Positions 1 to 8,397 of a stretch of 64,000 nt of DNA are shown here, piece after piece (position 1 is the stretch's first letter; each line of letters opens with the position of its first letter). The notes below the pieces were generated by a model that had not been told where the DNA came from, did not search any database, and saw only the letters and a program-made list of their open reading frames with translations. Source of the DNA: JADJYF01 sp050186725 (GTDB taxonomy: Bacteria; Pseudomonadota; Gammaproteobacteria; Ga0077536); NCBI GenBank assembly GCA_050186725.1, contig JBFWYG010000010.1, positions 1-64,000 of the forward strand, read 5' to 3'. A program made the position numbers and the translations under genes.

Positions 1-3000
1 TGGCCGACCTCGACGGCGCCAACGGCTTCCGGCTGGAGGGTGTCGGGGCCGACGACGCCAGCGGCGGCGCGGTCAGCATGGCCGGCGACGTCAACGGCGA
101 CGGCTATGACGACCTGATCGTCGGAGCCTACGGTACGGACTTCAATGGCGGTAACTCTGGTTCTAGCTACGTGGTCTTCGGCCAGCCGGGTGGCTTCGAC
201 GCCGTACTCGCGCTGGCGGCGCTCGACGGCAGCAACGGTTTTCGCCTCGATGGCGTGGCTGCGGAAGACCTGAGCGGCCGCTCGGTCAGCGGCGCTGGCG
301 ACGTCAACGGCGATGGCTTGGCCGACGTGCTCATCGGTGCCTTCGGCTCCGACCCGAACGGTGGCGCGTCCGGCGCGAGCTACGTGGTCTTCGGCCAGCC
401 TGGCGGTTTCGACGCCGTACTCGCGCTGGCGGCGCTCGACGGCAGCAACGGGTTCCGCCTCGACGGGGTCGCCACGGGCGACTGGAGCGGCCGCGCGGTC
501 AGTGCCGCCGGCGATGTCGACGGCGATGGTTTCGCCGACCTGCTGATCGGTGCATACCGCGCGGAACCGAACGGCAATGCCCGCGCTGGCTCCACCTACA
601 TCGTGTTCGGCAAGGCCAGCGGCTTCGACGCCGCGCTCAGTCTCGCTGACCTCGACGGTAACAACGGCTTTCGCCTCGACGGTGTAGCGGCAGGCGACCG
701 CAGCGGTTATGCAGTCAGCGGAGCCGACGACGTCAATGGAGATGGTTTCGCGGACGTGCTCATCGGCGCCAGGCGCGCAGACCCGAACGGCAACAGCGAT
801 GCCGGCTCCAGCTATGTGGTGTTCGGCAAGGCCGATGGCTTTGACGCTGCACTCAGCTTGGCTGTGCTTGACGGCACTGATGGCGTTCGTCTCGATGGAG
901 CGGCCGCGCTCGACTACGGCGGCTCTTCGGTGAGTATCGCGGGCGACATCAACGGCGATGGATTCGCCGACATGCTCATCGGCGCCTTTGGTGCCGACCC
1001 GAACGGCGAGCACTCCGGCTCCAGCTATGTGGTGTTCGGTCGGGCGGATGGCTTCGCGGCCACGCTCGCCCTATCCGACCTCGACGGCACCAACGGCTTC
1101 CGACTCGACGGGAAGGCCGTGGGCGACCGCAGCGGCTTCGCGATCAGCGGCGCCGGCGACGTCAACGGCGACGGGTTCGACGACCTGCTCATCGGTGCCA
1201 GGGGCGCCTACCCGAATGGCGCCGCTTCCGGTTCCACCTACGTGGTGTTCGGCCACGCCGACGGCTTCGACGCCACGTTCAGCCTCGCTGACATTGACGG
1301 CACTAACGGTTTGCGCCTCGACGGACCGGCCGCGGGCGACGGAAGTGGCAACGCGGTCAGCGCCGTCGGCGACATCAATGGCGACGGCTTCGACGATGTC
1401 CTCATCGGCGCCTATCGCGCCGACCCGAACGGCGCTGATTCAGGCGCGAGCTACGTGCTGTTCGGCGCCGATTTCACGGGTACGGTCGACAGGCTCGGCG
1501 GCGCTGGCAACGACGCACTCAGCGGAACGGCGGCAGCGGAAGTCCTGGTCGGCGGTCGCGGCAACGACGTGCTGGATGGCCGCGGTGGCAGTGACGCGCT
1601 GACGGGCGGCGCCGGCGACGACACCTTGGTCTGGCACGGCGCCGCGCGTCGCATCGATGGCGGCAGCGGCTTCGACACCCTGCGGATGACGGCGGGCGGC
1701 GCGAACCTGGTCGGCACGGGACATCTGCGCAGCATCGAAGCGGTGGACATGACGGGCGGCGCGGCCAGCACCCTGGTGCTCGACGCGGCGGCGGTGCGGC
1801 GCATGACCGACACACCCAACCTCCTGCGCGTCGAAGGCGACGCCGACGATGTCGTCCACCTGCTCGGAGACTGGTCACTGGATGGCCTGGGGATCGAGTA
1901 CACGCGCTTCGCGCTGGCGGGCGCCAAGATCGAGATCGCGAGCGGCGTGCAGGTCGAGGTGGGCGGGGCGCTGACCCTCGCGGCGCTGGACGGCAGTCAA
2001 GGTTTCCGCCTCGACGGCGGCAACCCGAACGACCGCAGCGGCAGAAGCATAAGTGCGGCCGGCGACGTCAACGGTGATGGTTTCGACGACCTCCTCATCG
2101 GCGCCTTTGGCGCCGATCCGAACGGTACTTATTCTGGCGCCAGCTATGTGGTGTTCGGCACGAGCGGCGGTTTCGCCGCCACCGCGAGCCTGGGCGGCCT
2201 CGATGGTGCGAACGGTTTCCGCCTCGACGGTGTCGCGGCCTTCGATCGCAGCGGCTATGCGGTCGGCGCCGCCGGCGACCTCAATGGCGACGGCTTCGAC
2301 GACTTGCTGATCGGCGCCTACGGCAGCGATGTGAATGGCGGGCGGTCCGGGTCGAGTTACGTGGTGTTCGGCAAGGCCGGCGCGTTCGACGCCGCCCTCA
2401 GCCTCGCCAGCCTCGATGGCAGCAATGGCTTCCGCCTCGACGGCACCGCCGCCGGGGATTTCAGCGGTTTCGAACTCAGTGCCGCCGGCGACGTCAATGG
2501 CGACGGCTTCGACGACCTCTTGATTGGCGCACTCGGTGTCGATGCCAACGGCACCGATGCCGGTGCGAGCTACGTGGTGTTCGGCAAGGCCAACGGCTTC
2601 GCCGCCACGTTGAATCTCGCCACGCTCGACGGCGCCAATGGCTTCCGCGTGGACGGTGGCGCCGCCTATGACCTCAGCGGCAGTGCGGTGAGCGGCGCCG
2701 GCGACGTCAACGGCGATGGTTTCGACGACCTCGTCATCGGCGCCTGGGCCGCGTACACGGACGGCATTCTCACCGGTGCGAGCTACGTGGTGTTCGGCAA
2801 GGCCAGCGGCTTCGACGCAGCCCTGAACCTGGCCGCGCTGGATGGCAGCACCGGTTTCCGCCTCAACGGGGTCGGGACGGGCGACCGCAGTGGCTACTCG
2901 GTCAGCGGCGCCGGTGACGTCAATGGCGATGGTTTCGCCGACCTGCTGATCGGCGCCGATCAAGCCGCCCCCGACGAGCCGTTTGCCGGGGCCAGCTACG

Positions 3001-3971
3001 TCGTGTTCGGCAAGGCGCACGGCTTTTCCGCCGCCCTCGACCTCGCCAGCCTCGACGGCAGCAACGGTTTCCGCCTGGATGGCGCCAGCGACGGCGATCG
3101 CAGTGGCGTCGCGGTCAGCGCGGCCGGCGACTTCAACGGTGACGGTTACGACGACCTGCTGATCGGCGCGTCGTCCGCCGACCCCGCCGGTGGTGTGCAA
3201 ACCGGCGCCAGCTACGTGGTGTTCGGCAGGGCCGGGGGCTTTGCCGCGACGCTGAACCTCGCCACGCTGGCCGGCAGCAACGGCCTGCGCATCGATGGCG
3301 TGAGCGCGAATGACAGCAGCGGCCGCGCGGTCAGCGCGGCGGGCGATGTCGACGGCGACGGCTTCGACGACCTGCTCATCGGTGCGCCCTACGCCGACGG
3401 CAACGGCGACAGTTCCGGTGCTTCCTACGTGGTCCTCGGGCGCGACACCACCGGCACCGTGGACTTCCTCGGTGCTGACGGCAACGACATCCTGCGCGGC
3501 ACTGGCACGGCGGAGGTGCTGGTCGCCGGCGGCGGTGACGATGTGCTCGACGGCGCCGGTGGCGCCGACGTGATGAAGAGCGGCAGCGGTGACGATGTGC
3601 TCACCTGGCGTCCGGGCATGCGCCTCGCCGACGGCGGGAGCGGCAGCGACACCCTGCGTCTGGAAGGCCGTGATGTCTTCATCGACTTCACGCAGTTGCC
3701 GCGTGGCACGGTGCGCGGCATCGAGACGCTCGACCTCACCGGCAGCGGCGACAACGGTGTGAAGCTCGGACTCGCCGACGTGCTGCAGCTCGGCGACGAC
3801 AACACCCTGCGCATCGACGGCGATGCCGGCGACCTGGTCGCTGCCACCGGCGGCGGCTGGACGCCGACGCCCGGCAGCGCGCTCAGCATCGGCGCGCAGG
3901 AGTACCAGGCCTACACGCTGGGCGCGGCGACCCTGCTCATCGATACCGACCTCACCGTGTTCCTGTCCTGA
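1..3971 (+). CDS. FG-GAP / RTX repeat secreted protein (5' end outside window)
   Basis: This is the 3' part of a very large gene. The reading frame is open from base 3, so the start lies upstream of the window. About 1,320 residues are visible and form a duplicated module. Each module has seven FG-GAP (integrin-alpha-like) repeats of about 71 residues with the Ca-binding core GD-V/I-NGDG-F/Y-DDLLIGA, then a short RTX-type stretch (GGxGxDxL nonapeptides, near 1495-1625 and 3465-3600), then a cap containing a LRxxGDAxDxV motif. The family folds into beta-propellers that bind calcium. The C-terminal RTX units and the absence of membrane segments suggest type I secretion and a cell-surface or extracellular adhesin role. 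No secretion genes are visible here. The gene converges on the quinone oxidoreductase. The architecture is clear; the function is inferred. Confidence 0.85.
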   Translation, partial: ADLDGANGFRLEGVGADDASGGAVSMAGDVNGDGYDDLIVGAYGTDFNGGNSGSSYVVFGQPGGFDAVLALAALDGSNGFRLDGVAAEDLSGRSVSGAGDVNGDGLADVLIGAFGSDPNGGASGASYVVFGQPGGFDAVLALAALDGSNGFRLDGVATGDWSGRAVSAAGDVDGDGFADLLIGAYRAEPNGNARAGSTYIVFGKASGFDAALSLADLDGNNGFRLDGVAAGDRSGYAVSGADDVNGDGFADVLIGARRADPNGNSDAGSSYVVFGKADGFDAALSLAVLDGTDGVRLDGAAALDYGGSSVSIAGDINGDGFADMLIGAFGADPNGEHSGSSYVVFGRADGFAATLALSDLDGTNGFRLDGKAVGDRSGFAISGAGDVNGDGFDDLLIGARGAYPNGAASGSTYVVFGHADGFDATFSLADIDGTNGLRLDGPAAGDGSGNAVSAVGDINGDGFDDVLIGAYRADPNGADSGASYVLFGADFTGTVDRLGGAGNDALSGTAAAEVLVGGRGNDVLDGRGGSDALTGGAGDDTLVWHGAARRIDGGSGFDTLRMTAGGANLVGTGHLRSIEAVDMTGGAASTLVLDAAAVRRMTDTPNLLRVEGDADDVVHLLGDWSLDGLGIEYTRFALAGAKIEIASGVQVEVGGALTLAALDGSQGFRLDGGNPNDRSGRSISAAGDVNGDGFDDLLIGAFGADPNGTYSGASYVVFGTSGGFAATASLGGLDGANGFRLDGVAAFDRSGYAVGAAGDLNGDGFDDLLIGAYGSDVNGGRSGSSYVVFGKAGAFDAALSLASLDGSNGFRLDGTAAGDFSGFELSAAGDVNGDGFDDLLIGALGVDANGTDAGASYVVFGKANGFAATLNLATLDGANGFRVDGGAAYDLSGSAVSGAGDVNGDGFDDLVIGAWAAYTDGILTGASYVVFGKASGFDAALNLAALDGSTGFRLNGVGTGDRSGYSVSGAGDVNGDGFADLLIGADQAAPDEPFAGASYVVFGKAHGFSAALDLASLDGSNGFRLDGASDGDRSGVAVSAAGDFNGDGYDDLLIGASSADPAGGVQTGASYVVFGRAGGFAATLNLATLAGSNGLRIDGVSANDSSGRAVSAAGDVDGDGFDDLLIGAPYADGNGDSSGASYVVLGRDTTGTVDFLGADGNDILRGTGTAEVLVAGGGDDVLDGAGGADVMKSGSGDDVLTWRPGMRLADGGSGSDTLRLEGRDVFIDFTQLPRGTVRGIETLDLTGSGDNGVKLGLADVLQLGDDNTLRIDGDAGDLVAATGGGWTPTPGSALSIGAQEYQAYTLGAATLLIDTDLTVFLS

Positions 3972-3974
3972 CGC

Positions 3975-3996
3975 CGCGCCGCCGCCAGGCGGCGCG
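3975..3996. terminator. GC-rich hairpin between convergent genes
   Basis: A 9-bp perfect stem (core GCGCCGCC / GGCGGCGC) with a 4-nt loop GCCA lies directly after the stop of the FG-GAP gene and before the stop of the convergent quinone oxidoreductase. No U-tract follows on either strand, so it is only a weak candidate for a bidirectional terminator. Confidence 0.3.
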
Positions 3997-3998
3997 CA

Positions 3999-5000
3999 TC
4001 ACTCGTCGATCATCACCACCAGCTTGCCGAGCGCCTTGCGCGCGGCGAGGTCGGCGATCGCCTGACCGGCCTTGGCCAGCGGGTAGCGGCCGGAGACGTA
4101 GGGCTTGATCTTGCCCTGGCGATAGAACTCGACGAGCTCACGGTTGTTCTGCTGGTTGGCCGCCGGGTCGCGCTCGGTCCACGCGCCCCAGAAGATGCCG
4201 ACGATCTGACAGTTCTTCAGCAGCGGCAGGTTCAGCGGAATACGCGGGATGCCGGCAGGGAAGCCCACCACCAGGAAGCGACCCTCCCAGGCGATGGCGC
4301 GCAGCGCGGGCTCGGCGTAGTCGCCGCCCACCGCGTCGTAGATCACGTCCGCGCCGTTCGCGCCGCAGGCGTCCTTGAACTGCGCCGACAGCGCCTTGAT
4401 GCCGTCCTTGTCGAACGGCCCGGCCGGGTAGACCAGGCCGGATTCCGCGCCGTGCTTCTTGGTCAGCGCGAGCTTCTCCTCGGTCGACACCGCGGCGATG
4501 ACCTTGGCGCCCATCGCGCGCCCGAGTTCGACCGCCGCGAGCCCCACGCCGCCGGCCGCGCCGAGCACGAGCAGGCTCTCGCCGGGCTTCAGCTGCGCGC
4601 GCTGCTTGAGCGCGTGGTAGGAGGTGCCGTAGGTCAGCACGAAGGTCGCGGCCTCGTCGAAGGGCATGTTGTCCGGCATGTGGAAGACCTTCTGCGCGCG
4701 CGCCACCACCTGCTCGGCCATGCCGCCGTGGCCGAGCATGCCGATCACGCGATCGCCCACCTCGAAGCCGCTCACGCCGTCGCCGACCTGGTCGATCTCG
4801 CCCGCCACTTCGCCGCCGGGCGCGAACGGCCGCGGCGGCCGGAACTGGTACTTGTCCTCGATGATCAGCGTGTCGGGATAGTTCACGCCGCAGGCGCGCA
4901 CGCGGATGCGGACTTCGCCTGGGCCTGCGTTCGGCGCGGCGATGTCGGCGAGCACGAGGGTCTCCGGACCGCCGGGCGCGGTGCTGAGCATGGCTTTCAT
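3999..5000 (-). CDS. NADPH:quinone oxidoreductase family protein (zinc-free MDR)
   Basis: 333 aa, the usual length for the quinone oxidoreductase branch of the medium-chain dehydrogenase/reductase superfamily. The start MKAMLSTAPGG matches typical family N-termini and has GGAG just upstream; the frame is open further upstream, but that extension looks non-coding. An N-terminal GroES-like domain is followed by a Rossmann NADPH-binding domain with AAGGVG at residues 148-153. The zinc-ligand cysteines of alcohol dehydrogenases are absent. The expected activity is NADPH-dependent reduction of quinones or alpha,beta-unsaturated carbonyls in the cytoplasm; the actual substrate is unknown. It is divergent from the MFS gene that begins at 5168. 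Confidence 0.85.
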   Translation of the reverse strand: MKAMLSTAPGGPETLVLADIAAPNAGPGEVRIRVRACGVNYPDTLIIEDKYQFRPPRPFAPGGEVAGEIDQVGDGVSGFEVGDRVIGMLGHGGMAEQVVARAQKVFHMPDNMPFDEAATFVLTYGTSYHALKQRAQLKPGESLLVLGAAGGVGLAAVELGRAMGAKVIAAVSTEEKLALTKKHGAESGLVYPAGPFDKDGIKALSAQFKDACGANGADVIYDAVGGDYAEPALRAIAWEGRFLVVGFPAGIPRIPLNLPLLKNCQIVGIFWGAWTERDPAANQQNNRELVEFYRQGKIKPYVSGRYPLAKAGQAIADLAARKALGKLVVMIDE

Positions 5001-5167
5001 GGTTGGTCTCCGTTCGTCACATCGAGGCGCGCGGCCAGTGTGGCGCGCGCATGGATTCGGCCCGAGGCTCGGGGTATGGTGCGCGCTCGCCAAGCATCGA
5101 GCACAGCGGGCCGCATGATGTCCGACAAGAGGAAAACGGCGCAAGCCGCACACGAGGATCCTCGGCC

Positions 5168-6403
5168 GTGAGCGCGCACGCGGACGAGATCGCGCTGCCC
5201 GCCGTGCCGTGGCGGGTCGACGCGCTGATCGTGGGGCTCGTGGCCGGTGCGCATGCGCTCAGTCACTTCTTCCAGCTGCTGCTCGCGCCGCTGATTCCCT
5301 GGCTACGTGCCGAGTTCGGCTGGAGCTTCGCCGAGATCGGCTTCGTGCTGAGCGTCCTTTTCACCGTGTCGGGCTTCGGCCAGGCCGCGGCCGGCTTCGC
5401 GGTCGATCGCTTCGGGCCGCGCGCGACCCTGTGCGGCGGACTCGCCTGTCTCGCGCTCGGCGCGGCGACCTTCGCCGGCAGCCACAGCTACGCGGGCTTT
5501 CTGCTGGGCGCGGTGTTCGCCGGTCTCGGCAACAGCGTCTTCCACCCGGTCGATTTCTGGTTCATCAATCACCGCGTGAGCGTGCCGCGCTTAGGCCCGG
5601 CGTTCTCCGCCCATGGGCTCTCGGGCAGCCTCGGCTGGGCATTGGCGCCGCTGTTCCTGGTGAGTCTCGCGGGCCCGCTCGGCTGGCGCGGCGCGCTGCT
5701 CGCCGCCGCGGCGCTGCCGGTGGTGATGATCGTGCTGGTGTGGCGCCATCGCGAAGTGCTGGATGCGCCCGCGGCGGCCGCGCCGCGCGCCGCGCAGGCG
5801 GCACCGGCGCGGGACGGTAACGCGGCGGGCGAGTCGCTGTTCGCCTTTCTGCGCCTGCCGGCCATCTGGTTGTGCTTCGGTTTCTTCTTCTTCGTGGCCG
5901 CGGCGCTCGGCGGCGTGCAGAGTTTCGCGCCGACGCTGTTCATGGAGGTCTACGGCCTCGCGCGCGGCCCGGCCGCGATGAGCATCACCATCTACATGCT
6001 GGCGAGCGCGGCCGGCATGCTGGCCGGCGGCTGGCTGGTGGCGCGCAGCAAGCGGCTGGAACGCAACATCACCATTGCGCTCGCGCTGTCGGTGCTGGCC
6101 GCGGTGCTGGTGGCGCTGGAACTGCTGCCCGTGGCGCTGGCGCTCGCGCTCATGGCGGTGATGGGTTTCGGCTCGGGGCTCTCGGGCCCTTCGCGCGACA
6201 TGCTCATTCGCGGCGCCGCGCCGCCCGGCGCCACCGGGCGCGTGTACGGCGTGGTCTATTCGGGGCTGGACGCCGGCATCGCGCTCGGGCCGCTCGTGTT
6301 CGGCAAGATGATCGACTACGGGCTGGCCAACGAGGTGTTCTACGGCGTGGCGCTGTGCCTCGCGGGCGGCGTGCTGTTGGCGTGGCGGGTGGCGCGGTTG
6401 TAG
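5168..6403 (+). CDS. MFS transporter
   Basis: 411 aa from a GTG start (VSAHADEIALP) with GAGGA about 9 nt upstream. The frame is open further upstream, but that part is Arg/Ser-rich and has no membrane segment. The protein shows about 12 hydrophobic segments, an intracellular loop-2 type motif (AVDRFGPRATL) and a central hydrophilic loop near residues 200-220 rich in Ala and Arg. It is a major facilitator superfamily carrier of the inner membrane; the substrate cannot be told. The stop codon TAG at 6401-6403 is part of the GTAG head of a REP palindrome, so this repeat probably defines the 3' end of the gene. Confidence 0.85.
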   Translation: MSAHADEIALPAVPWRVDALIVGLVAGAHALSHFFQLLLAPLIPWLRAEFGWSFAEIGFVLSVLFTVSGFGQAAAGFAVDRFGPRATLCGGLACLALGAATFAGSHSYAGFLLGAVFAGLGNSVFHPVDFWFINHRVSVPRLGPAFSAHGLSGSLGWALAPLFLVSLAGPLGWRGALLAAAALPVVMIVLVWRHREVLDAPAAAAPRAAQAAPARDGNAAGESLFAFLRLPAIWLCFGFFFFVAAALGGVQSFAPTLFMEVYGLARGPAAMSITIYMLASAAGMLAGGWLVARSKRLERNITIALALSVLAAVLVALELLPVALALALMAVMGFGSGLSGPSRDMLIRGAAPPGATGRVYGVVYSGLDAGIALGPLVFGKMIDYGLANEVFYGVALCLAGGVLLAWRVARL

Positions 6404-6425
6404 GGCGGGTTGAAACCCGCCCTAC
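6400..6425. repeat. REP element, GTAG at both ends
   Basis: A perfect palindrome, GTAG + GGCGGGTT-GA-AACCCGCC + CTAC. Because the sequence is symmetrical there is a GTAG head on each strand. The TAG at 6401-6403 is the stop codon of the upstream MFS gene. It forms a pair with the next element at 6439. Confidence 0.85.
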
Positions 6426-6438
6426 AACGGCCTGTCCT

Positions 6439-6460
6439 GTAGGGCCGATTTCAATCGGCC
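6439..6460 (+). repeat. REP element (GTAG-headed palindrome)
   Basis: GTAG followed by GGCCGATT-TC-AATCGGCC, an 8-bp stem with a 2-nt centre. The same 22-nt sequence recurs at 15864, 23474, 37801, 59607 and 59714. It ends 13 nt before the stop of the cyclase-FHA gene. Confidence 0.85.
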
Positions 6461-6473
6461 GTGTTCGGCGCCG

Positions 6474-7382
6474 TCACGGGTTCCCGCAGTTGAAATGCAC
6501 CGCGCCGTCGACGTCTTCGTCGGGCCAGGCGCCGAAGCCGATGCGGCCGCTGCCCTGGAGCACGTCTTCTTCCCGGCGCAGATGCTTGCGCGAGCCGTCC
6601 TCGGCGATGATGTAGCTGCCGTTGGTGCTCTCGTCGCGCAGCACGAAGCGGCCGTTGCGCAGGCTGATCTCGGCGTGCTGGCGCGAGGTCAGGCGACCGT
6701 TGACCTGCAGCGTGGCCTGCTTGCCGCGGCCGATGACGCATGATGAGTTGCGCGCGTTGATACGCAGCGACTGGCCGGCGTAGTCGAGCACCAGGGTGAC
6801 TTCGCTGACCGTGCTCGAGATGCGTGGGCGGGACGAGATCTGGGTCTCCTCGCCGGTGCGCTCCCACGGCATCTTGAAGATCTCGAGTTCGCCGTTCCAG
6901 GCCTCGGCCTGCACGCGGTCGATGGCGTGGAGATCGGGGAACAGCGGGCCCGGCAGGGCGTCCACCGCCTGGCGGCTGGTCAGGATCTCGTCGGCCTTGG
7001 CGAGCTTGATCACCTGCTGCGCGGTGGTCGGGGCCTCGCCCAGCAGGTCGTCGTCGCGCCACACCACGGCGCCGAAATGCCAGCCTATCTTGATGTGCAG
7101 GATGCCCATCTGGAAGCGGCCTTCCTCGCCGGCGCGGCGCAGCGCCGCCTGCATCTCGGTGGCGGCCAGCGCGGCCTTCACCGGCTCGGCGAAGGCCACC
7201 ATGATCTCGTCGCCGATGGTCTTCAGCGTCTCGCCGGAGAGCCCCTTGGCGACGTCCTGCAGCAGGTCTATGCACTGCGCCATGTCGGCGCGCGCGATTG
7301 CGTCGCCGTACTGTTCGTACAGCCGGGTGCTGCCCGACACATCGGCGTACAGCACGGCGAGCTTTTTCAGGGATTTGTCCAT
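6474..7382 (-). CDS. Class III nucleotide cyclase-like domain fused to an FHA domain
   Basis: 302 aa. Residues about 7-140 form an adenylate/guanylate cyclase catalytic-type domain with both metal aspartates (D14 in YADVSGST, D58 in KTIGDEI) and the purine-contacting Lys54. Residues about 200-285 form a forkhead-associated domain with its IGRG, SRQH and STNGS motifs, which binds phosphothreonine peptides. The segment matching the usual VNxAARL motif reads APTTAQQV, so the transition-state Asn is missing and catalysis may be weak or lost. A cytoplasmic signalling role is likely, linking cyclic nucleotide or nucleotide sensing to Ser/Thr kinase signalling. No kinase gene is nearby. Confidence 0.85.
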   Translation of the reverse strand: MDKSLKKLAVLYADVSGSTRLYEQYGDAIARADMAQCIDLLQDVAKGLSGETLKTIGDEIMVAFAEPVKAALAATEMQAALRRAGEEGRFQMGILHIKIGWHFGAVVWRDDDLLGEAPTTAQQVIKLAKADEILTSRQAVDALPGPLFPDLHAIDRVQAEAWNGELEIFKMPWERTGEETQISSRPRISSTVSEVTLVLDYAGQSLRINARNSSCVIGRGKQATLQVNGRLTSRQHAEISLRNGRFVLRDESTNGSYIIAEDGSRKHLRREEDVLQGSGRIGFGAWPDEDVDGAVHFNCGNP

Positions 7383-7441
7383 GGGCGGTGGGTGCAGTCT
7401 AGCCTAAGGCGCGGTTTCGGCCCATCCCGGGCGGACGCGCA

Positions 7442-8269
7442 TCAGAAGCGGGTGCCCGGGTTGCGCAGCCACACCGCGTTCGGCGCCAGGATGTCGATGT
7501 CCACCGGGTTGTTCAGCCCCGCGTGTTCTTCGAACCAGTGCTTGAGCGGTCCGCCGCCGACGATGCGCGGCGAGGCGTTGGTGTTGCTCGAGCGGTCGAT
7601 CAGACCGTGGATCTGCGCGCGCTCCTGGCCGCACAGGATCTTGATGCGTTCGCGGTCCTTGCCGAACAGCCGTGAGTAACGCAGAGGCACGTTGAAGAAG
7701 CCCTTGTCCATGTAGAGATAACCGACCAGGAAGCGGTAGCTGGGCCTATCGGTGTTGGTCAGGGACGCATCCGGATCGCCGCTCGGATGGCTGCGGCGGC
7801 GGCGCGCCGGGGCCGCGGCGCGATGCGGCGTGACATCGGTGGTGGAGAGCCCGCCGCCGGGGCGATTCCAGGGTGGGTCGAGCGCCGCGATCAGGCTGTG
7901 CTGCAGGCCGGCGGCGATGTTCACGCGGAACGAGCCGTACAGCAGGCTGCCTGGGTCGGGCATGGCCAGCAGCGCGACCTCCTGGTCGAGCATCAGCATG
8001 GCGAGGATGCGCTCACGGTTGCGAGTGCGCGCCGAGCGTTCCGGGCCGCCCTGCTCGTAGCCCTGCATGCGCAGCGCGAGACTGCGGCTGGAACGGCCGA
8101 CGTAGAGCAGTTCGCGTTCGCTCGCGAAGGCGTAGAGCACATTGGTCGCATGCGCCAGGCGGCGCACCTCGATGCGCGGTTCATCGTCGTCCAACAGCCA
8201 CTCGCCGGCGCGTTCGAAGCCGATCTCTTCCAGGCGCTGGAGCGCGGAGGCTTGCCTGTCCACCGTCAT
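7442..8269 (-). CDS. GIY-YIG nuclease-like protein with unknown C-terminal domain
   Basis: 275 aa from ATG at 8269; the open frame upstream of this ATG is Pro/Arg-rich and was rejected. Residues about 43-136 match a GIY-YIG domain: LYAF (45-49), YVG (56-58), Arg67, and the closing PPWN (132-135). The position usually held by the metal-binding Glu in ExxLI is Gln123, so the nuclease may be inactive or use another residue. Residues about 165-275 form a second conserved-looking region (RFLVGYLYMDKGFFNVPLR and onwards) that I do not recognise. The role could be DNA repair or nucleic-acid binding; no partner gene is obvious. Confidence 0.65.
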   Translation of the reverse strand: MTVDRQASALQRLEEIGFERAGEWLLDDDEPRIEVRRLAHATNVLYAFASERELLYVGRSSRSLALRMQGYEQGGPERSARTRNRERILAMLMLDQEVALLAMPDPGSLLYGSFRVNIAAGLQHSLIAALDPPWNRPGGGLSTTDVTPHRAAAPARRRRSHPSGDPDASLTNTDRPSYRFLVGYLYMDKGFFNVPLRYSRLFGKDRERIKILCGQERAQIHGLIDRSSNTNASPRIVGGGPLKHWFEEHAGLNNPVDIDILAPNAVWLRNPGTRF

Positions 8270-8397
8270 GTCCGATGCACAACTCCCAGCCGGCTGCGAC
8301 CGGCGGCCCGATTGTAGAGGATGGGGCCGGCAGCGCCCACCGGGGGGCGGTTGGACAGGCGCGCTGAATGCCCCCAAGATGGCGCCCGGCGTAGCGG

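Noticed and set aside
78..3440. A DNA tandem-repeat (satellite) element at the left edge
   Set aside because: The roughly 213-bp periodicity is explained by protein-level FG-GAP repeats; DNA copies differ at synonymous positions.
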